This document shows positions 16,672 to 23,430 of a stretch of DNA of 27,249 nt, one piece after another. The first letter of the stretch is position 1. Each line of letters opens with the position of its first letter. The DNA comes from Chrysochromulina tobinii (lineage: Eukaryota; Haptophyta; Prymnesiales; Chrysochromulinaceae). The stretch is taken from positions 1 to 27,249 of the forward strand of contig JWZX01000811.1 in assembly GCA_001275005.1 (NCBI GenBank). The letters run 5' to 3'. The notes beneath the pieces are model-generated. The model was not told where the DNA came from and made no database searches. It worked only from the letters and a program-made list of their open reading frames with translations. Position numbers and translations under genes: made by a program.

Positions 16672-17955
16672 ATGTCGTGTTCCGATGCGAACTCGACGGC
16701 CACGCCCTTGCCGGAGGACAGGCGCTCGGCGCTCGTGTGCGGCTCGGAATGGCAGGATGCATACGCAACCTTGCACACGACGCTGCTCACGACTCGCTCG
16801 CCGCGCCTGCTCGTCTTCGACGCAGCCGCCAATGGCGGCCTTGCGGATCGGCTGACTGGCCTGATGACTGTGCTTCTGTTCGCGATCCTGACCGACCGCG
16901 CGCTCGCCATTGACTGGCCTGGGTACACGGAGGCGTTTGACACGCCGCAACTCAACGTCGCTGCCGCGCTCAAGCTAGCCAAGCAAGCACCTGCGTCAGA
17001 GGTGCGCCGCATCCGCTGGCTCAATTCCAACCGGCTCACGTTGCGCGAGCAGGTGGAGACGGACCTCGACGCGCTCTGGCCGGAGCGCGTACTCATCTTC
17101 CAGAGCAATCGCGGCTTCTCCCAGGGCCTGCTCAATTCAACGCGCCACGCGCCGGCAGTGGCGGCGCGTCACCTGACGCCAACCACTGCACAGTTCGGCT
17201 GCCTCGTCAACTTCCTCATTCGGCCCACGGAGGCGGCACTGGAGCGCGTCGCACCGCTTCGGGACGCGCTCGCCGTGGCGCGCGCGCGCGCTGCGGTCAC
17301 CATCGGGGTGCATGTGCGCACTGGGGATGCGAGCTTCGACGCCGAGGCGGGCGCAGGCGGCGCAAAGAGCGACGACGAAGCGCGTCGAGGTGCAGAACTG
17401 TACGAGGCGCACGCCTTCATCTTCGAGTACGCGACGCGCCTCGGGAAGCAGCTCACGCACGCACGAGCACGGCCGATGCGCGGCGACGTGCTCGACAGCT
17501 CCGCCGACGCGGACCGCTCTGGTGACGCAGGCGGCAGCGCAGGTGGCAGTGCGGGCGGCGCCGGACCCTACTACGTGCTCCTCGGCGACTCGCCGGCGCT
17601 CCGGAGGCACGCGGCGGCGACGCTCGGCGAGCATTCCGTGCTCTATTGGGGTAACAGCACCGGCGGTGCGACAGTTGGCGTCGGCCACGTAGCAAGGCAA
17701 CCCGGCGACGTGGCGACGCTGCAGAGCGCAGTGGGTGAGCACTGGCTGTACACGGGGTGCGATAGCTTCGTGTTCTCGTCGCACTCGGGCTACCCGCGCA
17801 CCGCGGCTGCGCGCGCGCTGCGCGACGACGCCATTCACACGTGCTTCCACTACGATGGGCCGCTCTTCAACAGTGCGCAGCGCTCGACGGCGCGCGAGTG
17901 CAGCGGCCCTTGGAGTGTGGCCGCGCTGGGCGACCGGCACGCCGCCGGGCTCTGA
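16672..17955 (+). CDS. Fucosyltransferase-like protein (GT23/GT37-like fold)
   Basis: 427 residues from the ATG at 16672. Near the N terminus, LLVFDAAANGGLADRLTGLM (G55-R60) followed by TVLLFAILTDRALAIDW resembles the GxGNR-type motif and following helix of xyloglucan-type and other alpha-fucosyltransferases. IGVHVRTGD (H214, R216) is the HxRxGD donor-binding motif. YYVLLGDSPALRRHAAATLG and GEHWLYTGCDSFVFSSHSGY fit the second half of the GDP-fucose binding domain, the latter with the usual Ser-rich ending. A Gly/Ser/Ala-rich loop lies around residues 280-300. There is no N-terminal membrane segment, unlike most Golgi relatives, so an upstream exon may be missing or the protein may be soluble. 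Family assignment is good; the acceptor is unknown. It is unrelated in detail to the O-fucosyltransferase-like gene at 3425. Confidence 0.75.
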   Translation: MSCSDANSTATPLPEDRRSALVCGSEWQDAYATLHTTLLTTRSPRLLVFDAAANGGLADRLTGLMTVLLFAILTDRALAIDWPGYTEAFDTPQLNVAAALKLAKQAPASEVRRIRWLNSNRLTLREQVETDLDALWPERVLIFQSNRGFSQGLLNSTRHAPAVAARHLTPTTAQFGCLVNFLIRPTEAALERVAPLRDALAVARARAAVTIGVHVRTGDASFDAEAGAGGAKSDDEARRGAELYEAHAFIFEYATRLGKQLTHARARPMRGDVLDSSADADRSGDAGGSAGGSAGGAGPYYVLLGDSPALRRHAAATLGEHSVLYWGNSTGGATVGVGHVARQPGDVATLQSAVGEHWLYTGCDSFVFSSHSGYPRTAAARALRDDAIHTCFHYDGPLFNSAQRSTARECSGPWSVAALGDRHAAGL

Positions 17956-18075
17956 AGCTGCGAGAGGCTCGCTGGGCGGGTGGATTACACCCCGAGCAAT
18001 ACAGGAAGGTCCGGCAGTTTTATCTCTTAAAACTTTTTCAGGCCTTTTTCCCTGGTGTAACTACGATATTTCGGC

Positions 18076-18125
18076 GCGCGCGCCGCGCGGCGGCCACTCT
18101 GCGCGCGCCGCGCGGCGGCCACTCT
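18076..18125. repeat. Perfect 25-bp tandem duplication between convergent genes
   Basis: GCGCGCGCCGCGCGGCGGCC plus ACTCT occurs at 18076-18100 and again at 18101-18125 without mismatch. It lies between the 3' ends of the plus-strand fucosyltransferase-like gene and the minus-strand TFIIS-like gene. The GC-rich core is nearly self-complementary, so it could form stable RNA structure in either 3' untranslated region. Confidence 0.8.
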
Positions 18126-18153
18126 GAGAAGTGAGATCCGGAGAAGTGCTGCG

Positions 18154-18843
18154 TCATGGAGAGCGTCCGCCGAGAATTCGACCGAGATCGCGACCATCTC
18201 TCCGCCTTGGCTCTTCGAACTCATCTCGCGACTCGTCGCCGCCGCCCTCCGCGATGTCGGGTGCCGAGCTGTGCCACGTGTGATCGCAGCTCTCGCACAC
18301 GATCTCGCAGTCGCCGCGGTCGTTGTCGCTGTGCTTATTGCCCCATACCTCATTCTTGCTGCCGTGCCACTCCTTCATGTCCGTGCCGATGTGCCTGAAG
18401 CGCGCGCGCGCGCCTCCGCATTCGGGGCAGCACACGGAGCGCGTATACGACCACATGCGACCACCCGTCGTCGCGAGGCGCAGCACGGCCTTCGAGCGCT
18501 CTGCGGCCTCAGCCTCGCGTTCCCGCTTGACTTGCGTGCTTGCCCAATCAAGCGTGTCCATGGCACAAAGCGCAGCGGGCAGCATGGCGCCGCTCAGCAA
18601 TTCGCGGCGCAGGCTCTGGTTGCGCGTAAGGTTGTACGCGAGGCTGCGCACGCGCTTGGCCATGTTCGGTGCAGCCTCGAGCACCTCGGCGAGCATGGCT
18701 GCAGTGGCCTCGAGGAAAATGTCAGGGTACTCTGCACAATCCGGGTTATCCTTTTTGAGCGCACTGAGGAGGAGAGCCGTCGCCGCAGCGGTGGAAGACG
18801 AGGCGCCATGGCTCGGAGCGAGCCGAGCCTGGGTCGACGCCAT
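18154..18843 (-). CDS. TFIIS-like protein with central domain and atypical C-terminal zinc ribbon
   Basis: 229 residues, ATG start at 18841-18843. Residues about 35-125 match the TFIIS central (RNA polymerase-binding) domain: AEYPDIFLEATAAMLAEVLE, then MAKRVRSLAYNLTRNQSLRR and ELLSGAMLPAALCAMDTLDW followed by a charged helix. Residues 138-191 form a zinc ribbon with CPEC (C139, C142) and CESC (C183, C186). In transcription elongation factor TFIIS the ribbon has a tighter loop carrying an Arg-Ser-Ala-Asp-Glu segment that stimulates RNA cleavage by polymerase. Here the loop is about 40 residues, contains GSKNEVWGNKHSDNDRGD, and lacks that segment. The C-terminal 38 residues are acidic then Arg-rich. 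The N-terminal TFIIS LW domain is absent. It could be a divergent elongation factor or a polymerase-associated zinc-ribbon protein. Confidence 0.7.
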   Translation of the reverse strand: MASTQARLAPSHGASSSTAAATALLLSALKKDNPDCAEYPDIFLEATAAMLAEVLEAAPNMAKRVRSLAYNLTRNQSLRRELLSGAMLPAALCAMDTLDWASTQVKREREAEAAERSKAVLRLATTGGRMWSYTRSVCCPECGGARARFRHIGTDMKEWHGSKNEVWGNKHSDNDRGDCEIVCESCDHTWHSSAPDIAEGGGDESRDEFEEPRRRDGRDLGRILGGRSP

Positions 18844-18999
18844 CGACCAACCTCGACGTGGGAAAAACCGAGCGCCACTCCTACCGATAAATAAACCCTA
18901 ACCCTCCCTAACCCTATGCTTATACGCTTCTAACTTCTCACTGAGCACCGGGAAAGAAGCCGAGCGCTGTGCAGTGCCATCGGCGAAAGGAGGATCGCG
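18844..18999. promoter_or_regulatory. Divergent promoter with telomere-like CCCTAA repeats (telo-box-like)
   Basis: Between the TFIIS-like gene (minus) and the hnRNP H-like gene (plus), 18893-18915 reads AAACCCTAACCCTCCCTAAC plus CCT, i.e. three imperfect telomere-type units. AAACCCTAA is identical to the telo-box found in promoters of translation and growth genes in plants. It lies about 50 bases from one start codon and 100 from the other. A regulatory role is inferred; an interstitial telomere scar is the alternative. Confidence 0.5.
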
Positions 19000-21162
19000 A
19001 TGCAGTTCGCGGCGTTTAGCTCTTCGTGGGGCGGCGGTGGTGAAGACGCGTGGGGCCCGCCGCAGTCCACGCCGAGCGCCCAGGCACAGGCACCTGGATG
19101 CAAGCCGTCAACCTCTCAGGCGCCTCCGAGCGCCGACACGGGTGCGCCGCTCGCAGCGCTGGCATCGTCTCCTTCTCTGATGACTCTCTGATGACGCGAG
19201 GCTCACTCGTGCGATGCGCTGCTGTCGCAGGTGGGAGCGCACCTAGCTACAGCGTTTGGGGCCTCCCGCAGCCCATTGGCCAGCAGAAGCCAGCCAGCAC
19301 GGTTCTACCGGGCCTGGGAGGCGCGTGGGGCGCTGGGCCTCCGCTTGCACCCCTTGGTGGTCCCGCTGGCCCAAGCAGTGCTGGCCTGCCCAGCGCGCCG
19401 AGCAGCGCCGGCCTGGCGCTTCTGACGGCACAGCTGCCCACTCCACCGGCTGCGTCGGGACCAGCCTTGCCCGCGGCGTCGACCTCGCCCATTAAGGTCG
19501 CAGTCCCGCCGCCGACGACGACGAATGGGCCTTGGGTTGCCAAGTGCAAAGGCTTGCCATTCAGCGCCACCATCGAGACGATCGTACAGTTCTTCGATGG
19601 GCTGGCGATTGCTGACGACGGCATACGGATACGCACCAACGAGCAAGGGGTGCCGAAGGGTGAGTGCTTGGTCATCTTCGCAGCGGAGGGCGCGCTCTCC
19701 GCGGCGCTTGAGCGAACGCGGCAGGTCATGGGCCATAAATTCGTGACCGTGCAGCTAGCGGATGCGGCAGAAGTTGCCGATGTGTTTCCGCCCGCGTGCC
19801 CGCCCCCGCCCGTGCCCCCGCCCGCGCCCGCGCCCACACGGGCAGCCGCCCCCGCGCCCGCGTCGGCGCGAGGGCCGGCATCTCCGTCGAAGCCGTCGTC
19901 AGCCGCCACGGCCAACGGCGGCAAAGGCAACGGCGGCAAAGGCGGGGCGCTGCCGTACATTTCGGCGGCGACTGCGGCGCCGCCGGCGACGGCTGGCGCG
20001 CCCGCGGCGGCCGTCACAGCCGCGCCCGGCGGTAAGGGTGGTAGCAGCGCGAGCGGCAAGGGCGGAGGCAAGGGCGGCGGCACGGGAGGCAAGGGCGGCG
20101 ACACGGGAGGCAAGGGCGGCGGCGGCAGCCATCGAGCAGCCGCAGCCGAGAGCACTGGTGCCGGCGCGAACGGCAGCGGCAGCGGCGACGCGAACGGCAG
20201 CTGCAGCGGCGGCGCCAGCACTAGCGGCAGCGGCGGCGGCGGCAACATCGTCATCAAGATGCGCGGGCTACCGTACTCGACGACCGAGCAGGAGATCGCC
20301 GACTTCTTCCCCGGGATCAAGATCGCGAGCGGCGGCGTGAGCATCGGCCGCGATGCGAGCGGCAGGGCGAGCGGTGAGGCGCACGTCGAGTTCGCCACCG
20401 ACCAGGACGCGCAGTCCGCGATGCTGCTCAATCGGCAGCAGATGGGCTCTCGCTACATTGAGCTCTTTCGTATGCGCCAGCCGCCAAGCGCCGTGCGCAA
20501 GGAGGTGACGAGCACCGCGACCGAGGGCACCGGCGGCTCGAGCGATAGCCTGCGGCTCCGAGGGATGCCTTTCAAGTCCACCGAGGCCGACGTACAGACT
20601 TTCTTCAAAGGGTGCGTTTCGTCCGGAGTTTCGTCAGGAGTTGCACCTGCCTCTGGCGCGCGCGCGCGCCGCCGGCACACACCCGCCTCTCTCTCGCACG
20701 TACCGATACCCGCACACGAGGCCTGGCTGCTTCCGCTGCTGCTGCGTCGGCCGCGGCGGCGGACCCCAAGCGCTGACGAACCCCGAGCACTGACGACCCC
20801 CCTAGCACTGACGAACCCCAAGCACTGGCTTACTGGCAAGCCGCGGGCCCTTTCTTTGCCCGCTTGTTTTTTGCTGGCTGGTGCGAGATCCGCGGTCGTC
20901 CTACGGCACTCCCCGCACCTTGCATGCGGCGGCGTGTAATCAAGCCGATCCACAGTTTCGCGCGCGCGCTGACGAGCGCGTCCCCCCTCGCGTTCCCCCT
21001 CGCGTCCCCAGGTACTCCGTTGCATCAGGAGGCATCACGCTGGGTCCCCGTGTGGGGCAGGGCACTGTCCGCTTTGCCAGCGCGGAGGAGTGCCGCCGAG
21101 CGCTCGTCAACCTCAACGGTCACCACATGGGCAACCGCTACATTGAGTTGTTTTTCTCCTGA
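19000..21162 (+). CDS. hnRNP H/F-like RNA-binding protein with three quasi-RRMs, two introns
   Basis: Exons 19000-19141, 19231-20611 and 21012-21162 give 557 residues; all junctions are GT-AG and keep frame. Quasi-RRM1 spans about 149-222 (CKGLPFSATIETIVQFF, then VMGHKFVTVQ), qRRM2 386-460 (KMRGLPYSTTEQEIADFF, then QMGSRYIELF) and qRRM3 486-557 (LRLRGMPFKSTEADVQTFF, then HMGNRYIELF, ending one Phe-Ser later). The RGLPxS start and MGxRYIELF end are hallmarks of the hnRNP H/F, GRSF1 and ESRP family, which bind G-rich RNA and control splicing or RNA processing. The N-terminal 148 residues are Gly/Pro/Ser-rich. The linker between qRRM1 and qRRM2 is Pro/Ala-rich, then Gly/Lys-rich with repeated GGKGG, probably disordered and RNA-interacting. 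The second intron interrupts qRRM3 after FFKG. The location is presumably nuclear. Confidence 0.88.
19142..19230 (+). other. First intron of the hnRNP H-like gene
   Basis: 89 bases, donor GTGCGCCGC, acceptor GCTGTCGCAG, phase 1. Removal joins PSADTG to GSAPSYSVWGLPQP and reconnects two frames that are otherwise separated by a stop at 19189-19191. No tandem repeat is visible in it. Confidence 0.75.
20612..21011 (+). repeat. Second intron of the hnRNP H-like gene with 17-bp tandem repeats
   Basis: 400 bases, donor GTGCGTTTCG, acceptor GCGTCCCCAG, phase 2. Removal gives FFKGYSVASGGITLGP and completes qRRM3. Units of the form AGCACTGACGAACCCCA occur at 20769-20785, 20786-20803 and 20804-20820, with a partial copy after them. 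A second short duplication, CCTCGCGTCCCC or a close variant, lies just before the acceptor. Confidence 0.85.
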
Positions 21163-21360
21163 GGGAGCGCAAAGCAGACTTAAATGGCACTCACTGTGCG
21201 AGATCCCGAGAGGATGGAGTTGCTGAGGGTGCTCGTGTGTGGACACTGGACGTGGAGAGCGTAAAGCCTGGTGCGCACAGCGTAAACGAGGTCGGTCCAT
21301 TCTCTTTTCAGACTTTGGGAGCGCCATTTTGGGCTGCCTCTCTCGGCGACGCGGCGGAAA

Positions 21361-22740
21361 ATGCCGAACAAATTGTTGGGCTCAATCGCCCGCTTGGCCG
21401 GCCATAAAGGCGAGGTGCTCTGTCTGGACGCGCCGTGCATCGATGACGACGGCGGAGACAGCAGTGCGTCCACCGGCAGCGCGAGCAGCCAGCCCATGCT
21501 CGTCTCCGGCGGTGAAGACGGCACTGTGAGGATATGGGACCTTCAGGCTGGCCGCGCGTCGCGTGCCATCATGGTGCCAGCTACGGAGGGTGCAGATCCT
21601 GCGGTCACTGCCGTGTGCCTCGGCACGGCAGGTGCAAACGACCGCTGGGTGTACGCTGCGACTGCCGCAGGCATCTTTGGCTACGACCTGCGTGCTCCGG
21701 GCATGCTGCTCCGCGAGCCCGCCCGGCGGTTTGCGCCGAGCCGCGACGAGATCGGTCAGCTGGCACTACACTCGAACGGCGTGCTTGCGGCGGCCGATGA
21801 TGCGGGCGAGGTTCGCATGTACGATGTGGGCGCCACCGGAGAGCTACTTGCCACCCTCACCGGCGGTCATACAAGCCTCTGCTGCACTGCCGCCTTCCGG
21901 CCAGGCCGGCCGTGGGAACTGTACTCGGCAGGCCTGGACGCGCTATGCGTGCGCTGGGACTGGAAGAAGGCGGTACCGATGGCGTCGTGGCCGCTCGCGC
22001 GCCTCTTCGACACTTCTTCACAAGCGCAGCTCCTCAACCCGCGCCACGCGCACTGCCTCAGCTTCGCGCCTGACGGCGGCACCGTAGCCATCGCCCTCGG
22101 CGATGGTACCATCGAGGTGCGGCTGGCAGAGACGGGAGAGCCGATCGCCGCGGTGGACGCGCACCGCGCCGCTGCCTCGCAGGCACGCTTCAGCCCTCAG
22201 CTGCGCGCCGCTCTCGTCGTCCGCGCTCGCGAAGAGATGTACTCCATCGCGGACGCCTCGACGTCAGCAGAGGCGGCGTCGGCGCTCGACGCCGCCGCCG
22301 CGTGCGAAGGCCTTGCGAGTGGCAGTGCGCTGCCGCTGCTCTCAGCAGGCAATGACCGACAATTGCGGCTCTGGGCCGTCCAGGGTGTCGTCGGGCGCGG
22401 CGCAGGCGGCCGCGGCGGCGACGGCGGCGACGACCATGCGCGGTCTAAACGGCCACGCAACGTGTCAGCAGCGGCGGCGGCGGTGGCGTCGGGCGACTGT
22501 GGCTCAGCCGGCGGTGGAGATGGCAGCGCGATCGGCGATGGCTTCGAGGATGCGGACGACGTCTCGATGGACGAGGACGAGGACGAGTTGGATGGCGTCG
22601 AGCCGGGCTTCCGCGCCCTCGCGAGCGTGACGCTACCTGAGAAGCCCAACTGGACTGTAGGCGTGCGTGATCCGTCGACGCAGCGAGGTGTCGTGTGTGT
22701 TGCGACCACGGGCTCCCTGGTGGAGGTGTTGCGCGTTTAG
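21361..22740 (+). CDS. WDR53: WD-repeat protein, WDR53-like
   Basis: 459 residues, single exon, ATG start. WD-type blades can be followed: LAGHKGEVLCLDAP, LVSGGEDGTVRIWDL, DEIGQLALHSNGVLAAADDA followed by GEVRMYDV, GGHTSLCCTAAFRPGRPWEL, SAGLDALCVRWDW, LLNPRHAHCLSFAPDGGTVA, and LLSAGNDRQLRLWAV. The order EI-xx-L-x-LHSNG, DDAGEVRMYDV, HTSLCCTAAFRP, GLDxxxxxWDW, QLLNPxxAHCLSF closely follows animal and plant WDR53. WDR53 is usually listed among DDB1/CUL4-associated WD proteins, which suggests a substrate-adaptor role. Here an acidic low-complexity insert (about 345-415, including DVSMDEDEDELDG) with a KRPR basic cluster separates the last blade from the C-terminal strand NWTVGVRD...VEVLRV. It starts 198 bases after the hnRNP H-like gene on the same strand. 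Confidence 0.82.
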   Translation: MPNKLLGSIARLAGHKGEVLCLDAPCIDDDGGDSSASTGSASSQPMLVSGGEDGTVRIWDLQAGRASRAIMVPATEGADPAVTAVCLGTAGANDRWVYAATAAGIFGYDLRAPGMLLREPARRFAPSRDEIGQLALHSNGVLAAADDAGEVRMYDVGATGELLATLTGGHTSLCCTAAFRPGRPWELYSAGLDALCVRWDWKKAVPMASWPLARLFDTSSQAQLLNPRHAHCLSFAPDGGTVAIALGDGTIEVRLAETGEPIAAVDAHRAAASQARFSPQLRAALVVRAREEMYSIADASTSAEAASALDAAAACEGLASGSALPLLSAGNDRQLRLWAVQGVVGRGAGGRGGDGGDDHARSKRPRNVSAAAAAVASGDCGSAGGGDGSAIGDGFEDADDVSMDEDEDELDGVEPGFRALASVTLPEKPNWTVGVRDPSTQRGVVCVATTGSLVEVLRV

Positions 22741-23430
22741 AGCATTATAGGGTCTATAGTTACAGAGCACTCCATCAAGCACTCATCGCATGTCTCATCA
22801 AGCACTCATCATGATTGGATCGCACACACACACCGCGTCCGACGTCAACTCACAAGCGAGGCCGCGCGGGGACCGGGGGCGCGGCCGGCGCGGCGCCCGG
22901 GATTGCACACGACCGGGCCGTCGAGCCACCGATGCCACATAACCACCGTGAGCACGGGGCGGCCACGGCCATTACGTTACATCCCCGTGAACCGCACTCC
23001 GCAGCGCGGATGCCGGTATCTCTTCTCCTCTGCCTCACCCCCCCTCGCCTGCTTTCACTTAGCTCTTTTCTCTCCTCTCCTCGGGGTAATCCATTCAGGC
23101 ACCCTTGCCCGCGATTCTCTGCCAGCCTCCGCTCTGGCCCACCATCTATCAACCTCCGCATCAGGCGTCACGAGGCGTCACGAGGCGTCAGCAGGCGACA
23201 TCAGGCGCCATCAGGCGCCATCAGGCGCCATCAGGCACCATCGCGCGCACCACCTTTCAGCCTCCGCTCCTCTTAAGGACCCCTCGGCGCGCGCGTCCAT
23301 CGCTCGCGTCTCACATCGATCTCCATCGATGTCGCGTGCCGAGGCCTCCCCCCGCGCCGCGGGTCGACATCCAAGCGCATGAACCGCCCCGCATCCCGTG
23401 CGCGCATCGCCCTCCTCCGCCCCTCGCCCT
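22741..23430. repeat. Convergent intergenic region with 10-bp tandem repeats
   Basis: No gene is supported between the ends of the WDR53-like and cathepsin X-like genes. CACTCATC and nearby AAGCACTCATC recur at about 22776-22810. A pyrimidine-rich tract spans 23010-23090. At about 23161-23243 there is an array of 10-base units: first GGCGTCACGA type, then GGCGCCATCA type, about eight units in all. Reading frames across the array translate to repetitive basic peptides without family resemblance. Confidence 0.55.

Noticed and set aside
15621-17135. Minus-strand frame of 504 codons extending the acidic repeat protein upstream
   Set aside because: The extension overlaps the fucosyltransferase-like gene on the other strand and translates to basic low-complexity sequence. 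The ATG at 16250 starts the coherent protein.
18893-18915. True chromosome end
   Set aside because: Only about three imperfect CCCTAA units are present and coding sequence continues normally on both sides.
19247-20431. Minus-strand frame of 394 codons rich in Pro/Leu/Ala
   Set aside because: It is antisense to the hnRNP H-like gene, and its composition is explained by the Gly-rich coding strand.
23161-23243. Short regular repeats suggesting a CRISPR array
   Set aside because: The units are contiguous 10-mers with no spacers, in a eukaryotic intergenic region. This is a minisatellite.
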